Source: an uncultured Prevotella sp.
GTDB lineage: Bacteria; Bacteroidota; Bacteroidia; Bacteroidales; Bacteroidaceae
Direction of reading: 5' to 3'
Assembly (NCBI GenBank): GCA_934204655.1
Contig: CAKPZJ010000005.1
Span: forward strand, 57,192 to 121,191
DNA: 64,000 nt
In this document: one piece after another, positions 26,999-39,629 of the stretch
How the letters are laid out: every line of letters begins with the position of its first letter
Numbering within the stretch: position 1 is the first letter of the stretch
The notes under the pieces: model-generated
What the model saw: only the letters and a program-made list of their open reading frames with translations
The model's database searches: none
Told to the model about the DNA's origin: nothing
Made by a program: the position numbers and the translations under genes

Positions 26999-29557
26999 AT
27001 GCTATGCGAAAAACTCAGACACACAACCTATGCGCTACGCTGCATGATTCTCACTGTAGTGCTGACTCTTCCTGGTTGCTGTGCCACTATGGCGCAGACC
27101 ACCAAGACCCCTACATGCCAGATTACCGGAACTATTCGCGACAAGGCCACGCATGAGCCTGAGCTGGCCGCCACCGTCATTGTAGCCAAGGAGCAGCAGC
27201 CTAAGGTGGCCATAAAGAAAGGGGTAACCGATACTGGCGGAACCTTCGCACTGTCGCTGCCCGCCACCGAGGGCCGCTATGTGCTCACAGCCTCTGTACT
27301 GGGCAAAAAGGCGGCACAAGTGAAGTTTGCAGTGACACCGACCGACACCCTTGTCGCCTTAGGCGACATCCTACTCGCCGAAGATGCCCGTCTGCTCAAG
27401 GAGGTACAGGTGCTGGCCCAGAAGCCCTTAGTGACCATGGATATTGACAAACTGACATACGATGTAGCCTCTGACCCTGATGCCAAGTACATGATGACCG
27501 CAGAGATACTTAACAAGGTGCCGCTGCTCGATGTCGACGGCGAAGGCAACATCAAGATGAATGGCACCACCAATTTTCTTATCCTGCAAAACGGGCGACG
27601 CACCGCCATAACCCGCCGTCCCAAGGACATTCTGCGCTCGCTGCCCGCCGAGCTTATCAAGAGTATCGAGGTCATCACCTCGCCGGGGGCCAAATACGAT
27701 GCCGAGGGTATAGGCGGAATCATCAACATAGTGATGCAGCGCCGCTACGAGGGCCACCTTACCAGTCTTAACGGAGCGGTGAACAACATGGGATTTAATA
27801 CCGGCATATCGACCACCACCAAGATAGGCCGGTTCTCGATAGACGGATATGTGAGTTACAACCGCATACTGACCCCTACCGGCAGCAATACCAGCCAGAC
27901 CTACAACTACGGCTCCGACAGCTATGCCTACCAGCATACAGACAACAGGTCGAAGAGCCAGGGCAGTACCGAGTTCTCCAGCATCAACGCCAGTTACGAG
28001 TTGGACAGCCTGCAACTGCTCACCCTCTCGCTGTCGGGCATGGGCAGCCAGCGGCATCTGCCCTCCTGGGGCAGCACGCAGATGTGGAACCGCAACCTCT
28101 CGCAGATGGCCTACTCGTACCTGCGCAACGGCTCGACTAAGGAGTCGTTCCTCAACGGCACAGCTGGCATAGACTACCAGCGCACCGGACGCCACAACAA
28201 GCAGCGCCTTACCACCCTGTCGTATCAGATAAGCACCAATCCACAGTGGGTAAAGGACAACACGCTGTACAGCGACATTACTAACAACACCCCCACTGAC
28301 ATAGCCGAGGAGTTGCAACTCTACGACAACCGTACCGACCGTGACAACAAGAGCATAGAGCATACCCTACAGGCCGACTACACCTCGCCCCTTGACCAAC
28401 ACAACACCATAGAGGCCGGCTTCAAGTACATAGTACGTAACAACGAGAGCACCAACGACATCTATGACACCCGTACCCAGGACGGCAATTACGTCTACAA
28501 CACGCAGCGAAGCAACCACTACAAGAACCGCAACAACATCATGGCCGCCTACCTCAGCTATACCTACCGTGGGTCGCTCGTATCGCTCATGCCCGGCCTG
28601 CGCTACGAGTACACTTACCAGGACATACGCTACCTCGCTGGAGCCATGAGCTCTGACGCCGATTACAGTGGCCACTATGCCTATCTGGTTCCCTCGATGA
28701 AGATGAGCTTCAAGATAGGCCCTCACCAGTCACTCCGGCTCGACTACGGCATGCGCCTGTCGCGCCCCAGTATCTACTACCTCAACCCGTACTTCAACAA
28801 CATCAATCCCCAACACATCACCCAGGGCAACGGTCAGCTCGATGCCGAACGCAGCCACAACCTCGGGCTCACCTACAGTAACTTTACCCGCCGCCTCAAC
28901 CTCAGCATGTCGCTTGGCTACCGCCGCCTTGACAACGGCATCGAGCAGGTAAGCCGCATCATAGGCGATGGGGGCGAATACTTCGACAACGGCAAGCACT
29001 ACGCTGCTCAGGGTGCCCTGTACAGCACCTACATGAATATAGGACGCACCCAGCGCACGGCGCTCGACCTCTACCTGCGATGGAACATGACCAACCGCAT
29101 AAGCTGGACCATCAACAGCAACGTTTCCTATATAGACCTCGCTGACCCAGCACGCCAACTGCGTAACCACGGGTGGGCTGCCTATCTTAGCGGAAACACT
29201 TCCATCCAACTGCCTGCCGGCATACGCTTCACGGGGCGCCTGGCCTACAGCACCCGCAGTGTGATGCTACAGGGCGAGAACAACTCGCTGCTCACGTACA
29301 ACCTCGGGCTTACCCGCTCCTTTCTCAAGGACCGCCGGCTCACGCTGTCGCTCACGGCAAGCGATGTGTTCAAGAGCTGGATGACACGCAGCCGTACCAC
29401 CTATGGCACCAATTTCTATACCCAGAACCACAACCAGGTTAAGCGTCAGTACTATGGCCTCACGCTGATGTACCGCTTCGGCACGCTCCGCCAGTCGGGT
29501 ACCAAGCGCGCCAGCCACGGCATACACAACGACGACCTCAAGGCGGCCACCCGCTAA
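26999..29557 (+). CDS. Outer membrane beta-barrel protein with carboxypeptidase-like N-terminal domain
   Basis: An 852-residue protein of the same general type as the gene at 7206-9512, on the opposite strand and with local base composition like the rest of the window. After a signal region (hydrophobic MILTVVLTLPGCCATMAQ) come a CarboxypepD_reg-like beta-sandwich (GTIRDKATHEPELAATVIVA, residues about 45-140), a plug-like segment (LNKVPLLDVDGEGNIKMNG, SPGAKYDAEGIGGIINI, to about 250) and an aromatic-rich barrel to the end. No SusD-like partner follows; the next gene is a lipoprotein 176 bp away. A purine-rich AAGGAAGGAG precedes the ATG at the usual distance, which supports this start. Confidence 0.85.
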   Translation: MLCEKLRHTTYALRCMILTVVLTLPGCCATMAQTTKTPTCQITGTIRDKATHEPELAATVIVAKEQQPKVAIKKGVTDTGGTFALSLPATEGRYVLTASVLGKKAAQVKFAVTPTDTLVALGDILLAEDARLLKEVQVLAQKPLVTMDIDKLTYDVASDPDAKYMMTAEILNKVPLLDVDGEGNIKMNGTTNFLILQNGRRTAITRRPKDILRSLPAELIKSIEVITSPGAKYDAEGIGGIINIVMQRRYEGHLTSLNGAVNNMGFNTGISTTTKIGRFSIDGYVSYNRILTPTGSNTSQTYNYGSDSYAYQHTDNRSKSQGSTEFSSINASYELDSLQLLTLSLSGMGSQRHLPSWGSTQMWNRNLSQMAYSYLRNGSTKESFLNGTAGIDYQRTGRHNKQRLTTLSYQISTNPQWVKDNTLYSDITNNTPTDIAEELQLYDNRTDRDNKSIEHTLQADYTSPLDQHNTIEAGFKYIVRNNESTNDIYDTRTQDGNYVYNTQRSNHYKNRNNIMAAYLSYTYRGSLVSLMPGLRYEYTYQDIRYLAGAMSSDADYSGHYAYLVPSMKMSFKIGPHQSLRLDYGMRLSRPSIYYLNPYFNNINPQHITQGNGQLDAERSHNLGLTYSNFTRRLNLSMSLGYRRLDNGIEQVSRIIGDGGEYFDNGKHYAAQGALYSTYMNIGRTQRTALDLYLRWNMTNRISWTINSNVSYIDLADPARQLRNHGWAAYLSGNTSIQLPAGIRFTGRLAYSTRSVMLQGENNSLLTYNLGLTRSFLKDRRLTLSLTASDVFKSWMTRSRTTYGTNFYTQNHNQVKRQYYGLTLMYRFGTLRQSGTKRASHGIHNDDLKAATR

Positions 29558-29673
29558 GTGGCCAGCCATAGTTATGACAAGGAGAGAGGCCACAGGGGGC
29601 TCCACGCTGGTTAATAAGCATGGCTGAGTATGTTAAAAACGTTAATTGCTATGGGGGGGTAAGTATAATTGCC

Positions 29674-29681
29674 TAACTTTG
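29674..29681 (+). promoter_or_regulatory. -7 box of the lipoprotein gene at 29734
   Basis: TAACTTTG followed by C, an exact match 53 nt before the start. It lies after a G8-like run (GGGGGGG at 29653), which is a possible slippage site. Confidence 0.55.
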
Positions 29682-29733
29682 CTCCAATAGAAATCCTGAC
29701 ACCATGCCTATAACGCCAATTCATACCAGCACT

Positions 29734-31179
29734 ATGAAGCATATCATCGCCACATTATTATTGATGGTGGCCCTCGTGGCCCTGTCCAGTTGCGATAAGT
29801 CGTCACCCCCCGACGGGTCGAACACTGGCCATACCCACCTCTTTGACCGCACCTATCAGATTAACAGCGACGGCTACTGCGTGCTGCAAGACATGCAGCC
29901 CATAGCGTCCAGCCACATAGACAGCGAGGTCAAGGGCTACGGGTGGAAGGTAGCTAACATCTACGCTGTGACTGACAATGGGCGGCTGGCATCTCACGAC
30001 TATCGTACCTACATGTCTGCCGTGGGCTACGATGATTACTGGTTCAAGCCCGATGGCAAGTTGGTATGTCTGCACCATGGCGACACGCCCGGCAACTACT
30101 ATTACACCACCACCTGGAACTACGACTCCGAACGTGGCTTCCTCCTACGCTACGATGCCGACGAGGACATGCAGAACCGCTATATGCAGGTGCTGCAACT
30201 GTCTACACCGAGCGGCCAGCCCGCCCAGATGTACACCATACAGAAGTTGGCCAGCACGGTCTCGCCCTCGGGAGCCACACACACCACCTATGGTATGATA
30301 GTCTATCAGCGCATGACCGATGAGGAGCTGGCCAAGGCTCTGAAGAGATACTACTACGATGCCGACAGAGACAACAGCAACGCCGTGCCCAACAGTTGCA
30401 AGTTTCGCGTCACGGCGCGCTATGCCAATCCTGACGAGTTCGAAGACGCTACCAACGGGGCCGTCATCGTCGCCGGTGGCAAGGTAACCTTCTCGCTGAC
30501 CGACCATCTCGGCAGCACCATACTGCCCAACCCGGCGCTCGACTTCTTCGACTCTATCGTGTGGGTCAGCAACTCCCGCTATCTCCCCGACAGCTACGTC
30601 ATACACCGCCACCAGCAGGGCAGCGCCCAGAGCGTGCTCACCTGGTCTACTTACTTCCTGTACAAGGATCCTCGCCTTACCACGACTTTCCAGGGGTACA
30701 AGAACGGGCGTGTGGTCTATACCTACGAGATGAAGCACGACATCTATGTAGACCAGTTCCTGTGTTACGACTGGAGCAGCCACCGCTCCACCCACCCCAA
30801 GGAGCACGTCATAGGCTGTCTCCTCGACCGCGAGCGCAACTTTACCGTCTACGAGCCCAGTATCTACAATGGCGACGAGCACAAAGTCTATGCCGAGCTA
30901 CGCTACAACTCTGAGAAGAAAGGCGAGGGCAACGACATCGCCATCTTGCAGAAAGAGGAGAACCGCTTAGTCTTCCTCATCACCAACTACTATGGCAACG
31001 GCCAGGATGTAGACCCCAAGGACGAGCATTACCGGTCGCTGTTCTACGCCTTGCCGGACAAGGCCGACCTGAAGTTATACTGGGAGACGGCCAGCACCCG
31101 CATCGCCTTAGTGCGCCACCACGACGAACTGCAGGCGCAGAACAACTACTACTATATCCACGCTGAGCCGAAGCACTAA
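29734..31179 (+). CDS. Large lipoprotein of unknown function, 481 aa
   Basis: The start at 29734 gives MKHIIATLLLMVALVALSSC, a clear lipoprotein signal with lipobox LSSC; an earlier ATG at 29704 would only add ten residues in front. No domain is recognised. The mature protein is rich in Tyr, Asp and Asn with many beta-strand-like segments (RTYQINSDGYCVLQD, YYYTTTWNYDSERGF, KVTFSLTDHLGSTI), suggesting a secreted all-beta protein. It has its own -7 box at 29674 and follows the outer membrane barrel gene at 26999, so the two may form a surface pair, but that rests on position alone. Confidence 0.75.
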   Translation: MKHIIATLLLMVALVALSSCDKSSPPDGSNTGHTHLFDRTYQINSDGYCVLQDMQPIASSHIDSEVKGYGWKVANIYAVTDNGRLASHDYRTYMSAVGYDDYWFKPDGKLVCLHHGDTPGNYYYTTTWNYDSERGFLLRYDADEDMQNRYMQVLQLSTPSGQPAQMYTIQKLASTVSPSGATHTTYGMIVYQRMTDEELAKALKRYYYDADRDNSNAVPNSCKFRVTARYANPDEFEDATNGAVIVAGGKVTFSLTDHLGSTILPNPALDFFDSIVWVSNSRYLPDSYVIHRHQQGSAQSVLTWSTYFLYKDPRLTTTFQGYKNGRVVYTYEMKHDIYVDQFLCYDWSSHRSTHPKEHVIGCLLDRERNFTVYEPSIYNGDEHKVYAELRYNSEKKGEGNDIAILQKEENRLVFLITNYYGNGQDVDPKDEHYRSLFYALPDKADLKLYWETASTRIALVRHHDELQAQNNYYYIHAEPKH

Positions 31180-31193
31180 GTGCTGTAAAGGTA

Positions 31194-31226
31194 AAGAGCG
31201 AAAGGGTACAGAAGTAAAAAGCAAGG
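31194..31226 (-). repeat. Purine/pyrimidine tract, family 3 (CTTTTTAC-like)
   Basis: AAAGGTAAAGAGCGAAAGGG followed by TACAGAAGTAAAAAGC is the complement of the degenerate CTTTTTAC tracts at 31687, 48831 and 49780. It starts 15 bp after the lipoprotein stop. Confidence 0.45.
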
Positions 31227-31390
31227 GCGACGAGTGGCGTTGCACAGGCTGCACGCGCCGTAAAAACGGCCCCAAGGTCAGGGGAGATGGCGAGGGGAAT
31301 TGCGGATATACCCCTGCTGCTTTAACGCTTCGCTACTTTTGCGCCTACAGCGTGCATTGCGTATGGATGGACTATACCCGGGGCGCTGCC

Positions 31391-31486
31391 CCAGGCTTTA
31401 TACTTTTGCATAAGACTGGCTACGCCTTGGCCATTAGAGCAAGCTCATGGCGCTCGGCTTGCATTGTTTTTGCGCTTTCAGCGCGC
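31391..31486 (-). repeat. Dispersed repeat family 1, left arm of a 96-bp inverted pair
   Basis: Reverse complement of 31825-31920 with about eight mismatches over 96 bp. On the minus strand it reads GAAAGCGCAAAAACAATGCA, then AGCCGAGCGCCATGAGCTTG, and ends TATAAAGCCTGG. The gap 31180-32038 carries no gene; the short open frames across the two arms are products of the repeat. Confidence 0.85.
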
Positions 31487-31557
31487 ACCGATTGCAAGAG
31501 CATCCCCACAACATCCGAAGTTCCCGCAGAAAATTCCATAGTCACAGCAGGAAACGA

Positions 31558-31616
31558 AAAGACTGACCTCTACGTTTCTAATGACGGCTCCCAGCGAGCT
31601 AAAGACGACTCCCAGT
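31558..31616 (+). repeat. Dispersed palindromic repeat family 2, partial copy
   Basis: AGACTGACCTCTACG followed by CTAATGACGGCTCCCAGCGA, GCTAAAGACGACTCCCAG matches the left half and centre of the copies at 39287, 48868 and 56761. The closing AAGGTCGGTCT arm is missing. It lies between the two arms of the 96-bp inverted pair. Confidence 0.6.
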
Positions 31617-31686
31617 ATCGTAATGGTTGGCCTCTGTGATTAACGGGATTATCTCCCCTACCATTAGGACGGGCACCACCACCGCA

Positions 31687-31725
31687 CTTTTTACCTTTTT
31701 ACTTTTTTATCTTTTTACTTTTCTA
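31687..31725 (+). repeat. Pyrimidine tract, family 3 (CTTTTTAC-like)
   Basis: Four to five degenerate units of CTTTTTAC/TTTTTATC in a row, inside the 96-bp inverted pair. Confidence 0.55.
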
Positions 31726-31824
31726 TCAGAGTAGGTCTCCACATTTTTTATGATGGTTCTCACATTCCCCATACCACCTATGAGCGCCCCCGTGTGGGCA
31801 CCGAGCCCCACCACACGAACCTAC

Positions 31825-31920
31825 ACGCACTGAAAGCGCAAAAACAGTGCAAGCCGAGCGCCATGAGCTTGCTCTAATGGCCAAGGCGTAGCCTGTTTTA
31901 TGTAACAATATAAAGCCTGG
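31825..31920 (+). repeat. Dispersed repeat family 1, right arm of a 96-bp inverted pair
   Basis: Same length as the left arm at 31391-31486 and over 90% identical in inverse orientation, separated from it by 338 bp. The core is GCAAGCCGAGCGCCATGAGC, then TTGCTCTAATGGCCAAGGCG. The core contains its own small dyad, GCAAGC with GCTTGC. Confidence 0.85.
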
Positions 31921-31943
31921 GGCCAACAAGGAGAAGAGTATCT

Positions 31944-32009
31944 GCCAAAAAAAGTGTGCCCGAAACGGCTCAGCCACTATGGGCTGAAGTCTGCGTTTCG
32001 GGCACACTT
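31944..32009 (-). terminator. Terminator of the GH2 gene
   Basis: A perfect 16-bp stem (AAGTGTGCCCGAAACG with CGTTTCGGGCACACTT) followed on the minus strand by CTTTTTTTGGC, 30 bp past the stop of the beta-galactosidase gene. Confidence 0.9.
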
Positions 32010-32038
32010 GGTGTATGCTTGTCTATCAGCGGTGCGGG

Positions 32039-36252
<4,214 letters not shown>

Positions 36253-36277
36253 GCGGGCGGAAAACCTCACCGCCGGC

Positions 36278-36745
36278 TCAGTACTCGGTCTTGGTGGTAC
36301 TGTCGGCCCACGCCCGGAAAGCGCTCTTGGCCTCGTCGGGCAGCAGAACGTCCATGGGCTTGTGCCGATGGGCCGGGCTGAGGGCCAACTCTTGATAGAT
36401 AAAATCGTCGTCGAAACCTATAGCGGCCGCGTCCTTACGGCCGTTGGCGTAGTAGATGTGATCCAGATGGGCCCAGTAGATGGCACCTAAGCACATGGGG
36501 CAAGGCTCGCACGAAGTGTAAATTTCGCATCCGCTCAGGTCGAACGTGCCCAGTCGCAGGGCGGCCGCGCGGATGGCGCTCACCTCGGCGTGGGCCGTAG
36601 GGTCGGTGTCCAGGGTCACCCTGTTGGCGGCCTCGGCCACGACGACCCCGTCGCGGGCTATCACGGCACCAAAGGGGCCGCCGCCCTTGCGCACGCTGTC
36701 CTCGCTTAGGGCGATGGCACGGCGCATCAGTTCTTCTTTAGTCAT
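36278..36745 (-). CDS. Guanine deaminase (CMP/dCMP-type zinc deaminase)
   Basis: A 155-residue cytoplasmic deaminase; the start at 36745 (MTKEELMRRAIALSEDSVRK) matches family length. Zinc ligands and proton shuttle: His52-Ala-Glu54 and the pair Cys82/Cys85 in CEPCPMC. The C-terminal stretch DAAAIGFDDDFIYQEL and the short hydrophobic tail ending KTEY follow the small bacterial guanine deaminase (GuaD of Bacillus subtilis) rather than tRNA adenosine deaminase TadA. It would convert guanine to xanthine. It is convergent with the hydrolase gene (25 bp between stops), and 93 bp separates its start from the stop of the PAP2 gene. Confidence 0.88.
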   Translation of the reverse strand: MTKEELMRRAIALSEDSVRKGGGPFGAVIARDGVVVAEAANRVTLDTDPTAHAEVSAIRAAALRLGTFDLSGCEIYTSCEPCPMCLGAIYWAHLDHIYYANGRKDAAAIGFDDDFIYQELALSPAHRHKPMDVLLPDEAKSAFRAWADSTTKTEY

Positions 36746-36838
36746 AATGAGTATCGTTAGATTTGCCTGCAAACTTATTCTTTTTTCGCGAGACGGCAAA
36801 TCATTCCAAGCTAAAAAACACTAAAACTGCCCGAGGCG

Positions 36839-38062
36839 CTACAACAACACGGCAAGCGACAGGCCGGCTGCCAGGGTATGGAGATGACTGTCGCCCTGGC
36901 GGCTGAGAGCGGGCTGCAGGGTGTAGTCTACGAAGAGGCGGGCTGCACCGTGGGGCTGCGTGCGGTAGGCTATCGACAGGCCGGTACCTACATTCAGGCC
37001 ACCACGGGCGGGAAGGGGCTGGTGGCTCAGGCTGAGGGCCGAGTAACGGGTGTAGCCGCCCAAGAGTTTGCTGCCCAACAGCCAGCGACCCGTAAGGGGA
37101 TAAGACAGGTAGGCACCGGCACTGGCCGAGAGGGCATCCAGCCGGTCGTCCTCGGCCTGGGTGTGCTGGGTTATCACGGCGGTATTGGCCAGGGTTACCC
37201 GTCCGCCCACGCCCACATAGGGCGAGAAGAAGTAGGCGCCCTCGGCTCCGACAGACGACCCTGCCGAGGTACGCATAGTGGTCTGCCCATCCAGGGCGTA
37301 GGCCGACAGGGGTATATTGGCCCCCACGTACAGGGCAGCGAACGATGGACGGAAGTCACGGCTGTATGTCTGAGGGTCGGAATGGGCGTCGCCCTGCGCG
37401 CGACCCAGCACCCGGCTGGCCAGCCAGTAGCCTATCTCGGCAGAGAACATTCCGATACTGGCTCCGGTGAACACGTCGCTCAGCCAGTGCTTATGGCCGC
37501 TCACGCGGAGCAAGCCCGTGGCGGTGGCCAACGTGTAAGCGCCCACGCCGACCCATGGACTGTGGTGTCCGTACTCGTGGGTAAGCATCGTGGCGGTCAT
37601 AAAGGCGGTAGCCGTGTGGCCCGATGGGAACGAGTGGCGGTCACTGCCATCGGGACGGGTCACCCGGGTAGTGCGCTTCAGCCCCTCGGTGGCCGAGGCC
37701 ATGACGAGGGTCGACGCCGCCCCGGCCACTGCCAACTGCGTCCACGTGCTACGGCTCTCCACGCCAGCCGTTTTGAGCCCTACTAACACCAATGCAGGCA
37801 GCAGTTGCATACCATTTCCGGCATAGCCGTGGCGTTCGGCCAGGGGTTCATGGCGCAGGTCACGGTAGTGGGCATCCTGCCCGCGCACCAACAGCCCGAG
37901 CGCCAACAGCGGCATCCTCGCATACAGTGTGGGGCTCACCGTGGCCGACGCAGGCACCATCTTTGCCCCTCCCAAGGTATCGGCAGCCACGCCCGCAGTC
38001 TGCGCGCAGACAGGCACAGTAGCCACCATTCCTACAAACAGCAGTATCTTCTTTATTGTCAT
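36839..38062 (-). CDS. PAP2 phosphatase fused to an outer-membrane-type beta-barrel
   Basis: A 407-residue protein with a signal peptide from the start at 38062 (MTIKKILLFVGMVATVPVCA). Residues about 80-225 hold a full PAP2 motif set: KRTTRVTRP, FPSGHTATAF and VSGHKHWLSDVFTG. Residues about 245-407 consist of alternating hydrophobic/polar strands with a terminal SLAVLL, typical of a small outer membrane beta-barrel. This PAP2-barrel arrangement occurs in Bacteroidetes and would place a lipid or undecaprenyl phosphatase at the envelope, possibly acting on lipid A. An alternative start nine codons upstream (MKTLRITKDM) cannot be excluded. Confidence 0.85.
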   Translation of the reverse strand: MTIKKILLFVGMVATVPVCAQTAGVAADTLGGAKMVPASATVSPTLYARMPLLALGLLVRGQDAHYRDLRHEPLAERHGYAGNGMQLLPALVLVGLKTAGVESRSTWTQLAVAGAASTLVMASATEGLKRTTRVTRPDGSDRHSFPSGHTATAFMTATMLTHEYGHHSPWVGVGAYTLATATGLLRVSGHKHWLSDVFTGASIGMFSAEIGYWLASRVLGRAQGDAHSDPQTYSRDFRPSFAALYVGANIPLSAYALDGQTTMRTSAGSSVGAEGAYFFSPYVGVGGRVTLANTAVITQHTQAEDDRLDALSASAGAYLSYPLTGRWLLGSKLLGGYTRYSALSLSHQPLPARGGLNVGTGLSIAYRTQPHGAARLFVDYTLQPALSRQGDSHLHTLAAGLSLAVLL

Positions 38063-38144
38063 ATCCTTTGTTATTCTCAAAGTCTTCATTTCCAGGCCCG
38101 CAGCCCTCACAAGAAACACAAAAGGGGCACTTACCCATTGGAGA

Positions 38145-38275
38145 TGCAAGCAACTCTATCGCAGTTACCCCCACTTGGATTGCCGAGGTGCAGCCTCTCT
38201 TCTACAAAGAGAGCGCAAACCGAGTGCAATCAAGCTCGCTTGAATTACCGAGGTGCAGCCTCTCTTCTACAAAGG
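38145..38275 (+). repeat. Dispersed repeat family 1, two tandem copies
   Basis: Two successive copies (38145-38209 and 38213-38275) share the end TGCCGAGGTGCAGCCTCTCT / TACCGAGGTGCAGCCTCTCT followed by TCTACAAAG. The second has the fuller core GCAAACCGAGTGCAATCAAG. They lie just upstream of the PAP2 gene start and point toward tag. The gap 38063-38600 holds no other feature. Confidence 0.75.
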
Positions 38276-38600
38276 TAGTGATAAAAACCAACTCCACCAT
38301 CATTCCTTTCCTTTTTGTTAAGAAAAAATCTACCACAAGAGCTACCACAGGCACAATGTGCATCGAAACCACACAGCAAGCCATCAATCCCAAACCACAA
38401 TTTCTCTCCCACACCACCAAAGGGCCTCCCGTCTTTGCCTGCTGTGGCGATAAAAAAAACGGGGAATGGTCTTGGTGATTCGTCTGTTGGTTCCTATCTT
38501 TGCAGATGGTATCGGCACACAAGGGCTGTTTATCGGCTGAGGGAACATGGCAATCAGGGGTCCCACAGCGACCACGAGCCGACACCTAATAATATTGAGC

Positions 38601-39191
38601 ATGGAAAAAAAAACGACATTTATACCCGACAGTCGCCCTCGGTGCCGATGGTGCCGTGGCGGCAACCAACGCTATATAGACTACCACGACCACGAATGGG
38701 GCGTGGCTGTACACGACGACCGACAGTTGTTCGAGCTGCTGCTCCTGGAGTCGTTCCAGGCAGGGCTCTCGTGGGCCTGCGTACTCAACAAGCGCGATGC
38801 GTTCAGGCTCGCCTTTGACGGGTTCGACTACCGCAAGATAGCCCAGTACGACGAGGCACGGATAGAGGCTCTGAGCCAGAACGCCTCGATAATACGCAAC
38901 CGCCTCAAGATACGTGCGGCCGTCACCAATGCCCGCATCTTCATGCAGATACAGGCCCAGGCGGGGTCGTTCGACCACTATATCTGGCAGTTTACTAACG
39001 GTGCCACGCTCCGAGAGACGGGTCTGACCACCTCGGCCCTCTCTGACCGCATATCGGCCGACCTGTACCGGCGCGGCATGCGCTTCGTGGGTTCCACCAT
39101 CATATACAGCTACCTGCAGGCCATCGGCATTATCAACAGTCACGAGCCCGGCTGTTACCTATACCCCGGCCCCTGTTCTGACGGCCTGTAA
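38601..39191 (+). CDS. tag: DNA-3-methyladenine glycosylase I
   Basis: Removes 3-methyladenine from alkylated DNA. 196 residues from the ATG at 38601 (MEKKTTFIPDSRPRCRWC). Family features: the zinc-binding cysteine in RCRWCRG, HDHEWGVAVHDDRQLFELL with the catalytic glutamate region, ESFQAGLSWACVLNKRDAF, RFVGSTIIYSYLQAIGIIN and the closing His/Cys ligands in NSHEPGCYLY. An 18-codon upstream extension is unlike the family. It appears monocistronic and follows a pair of dispersed repeats. Confidence 0.95.
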   Translation: MEKKTTFIPDSRPRCRWCRGGNQRYIDYHDHEWGVAVHDDRQLFELLLLESFQAGLSWACVLNKRDAFRLAFDGFDYRKIAQYDEARIEALSQNASIIRNRLKIRAAVTNARIFMQIQAQAGSFDHYIWQFTNGATLRETGLTTSALSDRISADLYRRGMRFVGSTIIYSYLQAIGIINSHEPGCYLYPGPCSDGL

Positions 39192-39286
39192 GATTCTGAG
39201 GGAGAGCGCCCTGGCACCACCGCCGACCCTCTCCACACAGGCCGCGAACCCAACGGCCCGGCACCTTGTCTGCACTTTTCGTCACA

Positions 39287-39359
39287 GAGACCGACCTTTA
39301 ACTCGCTAATGACGGCTCCCAGCGTTCCCGGAGCCGTCATTAGCAAGCTAAAGATGGTC
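39287..39359. repeat. Dispersed palindromic repeat family 2
   Basis: AGAGACCGACCTTTA at the left, and a perfect 15-bp inner stem GCTAATGACGGCTCC / GGAGCCGTCATTAGC (39305-39319, 39330-39344). It ends AAGCTAAAGATGGTC. It could fold into a long hairpin in RNA or DNA. The gap 39192-39629 has this element, one family 1 copy and the secDF promoter. Confidence 0.8.
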
Positions 39360-39483
39360 GCGGGTCCAGCAAAGCCTATCACCGTTTCCATCACCGCTAC
39401 CGCCCTGACAGCCGTGACCACCACTGCCATCACGGCGTTCACGGTCTTTATTGAGGGCATTATCGCTATTTTGCTCAAAAATA

Positions 39484-39545
39484 GTGCAAGCCGAGTGCCA
39501 TGAGCTTGCTCGATGGCCGAGGTGCCGCCTATTTTCTGAAAAAAG
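39484..39545 (+). repeat. Dispersed repeat family 1, copy upstream of secDF
   Basis: Core GTGCAAGCCGAGTGCCATGA, then GCTTGCTCGATGGCCGAGGT and TATTTTCTGAAAAAA. It ends 12 bp before the -33 element of the secDF promoter. Confidence 0.8.
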
Positions 39546-39556
39546 TCCACAATCTT

Positions 39557-39587
39557 TTTAATAATGTGAAAAAAATGACTATCTTTG
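39557..39587 (+). promoter_or_regulatory. Promoter of secDF
   Basis: TTTA, 19 bp, TATCTTTG followed by C; one mismatch in the -33 element, exact -7 box and spacing. The leader is about 40 nt. Confidence 0.7.
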
Positions 39588-39629
39588 CACGACATTGTCA
39601 CGACTACAATTTAAATAATTATAAAAGCA

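Noticed and set aside
31352..32007. Two open frames of 93-95 codons sharing a GFILLHKTGYALAIRASS stretch
   Set aside because: The shared peptide is simply the translation of the two arms of the 96-bp inverted repeat.
39155..39601. A 148-codon minus-strand frame upstream of secDF with a hydrophobic stretch
   Set aside because: It spans a family 2 palindrome, a family 1 repeat and the secDF promoter; the hydrophobicity comes from GCC/ACC-rich noncoding sequence.
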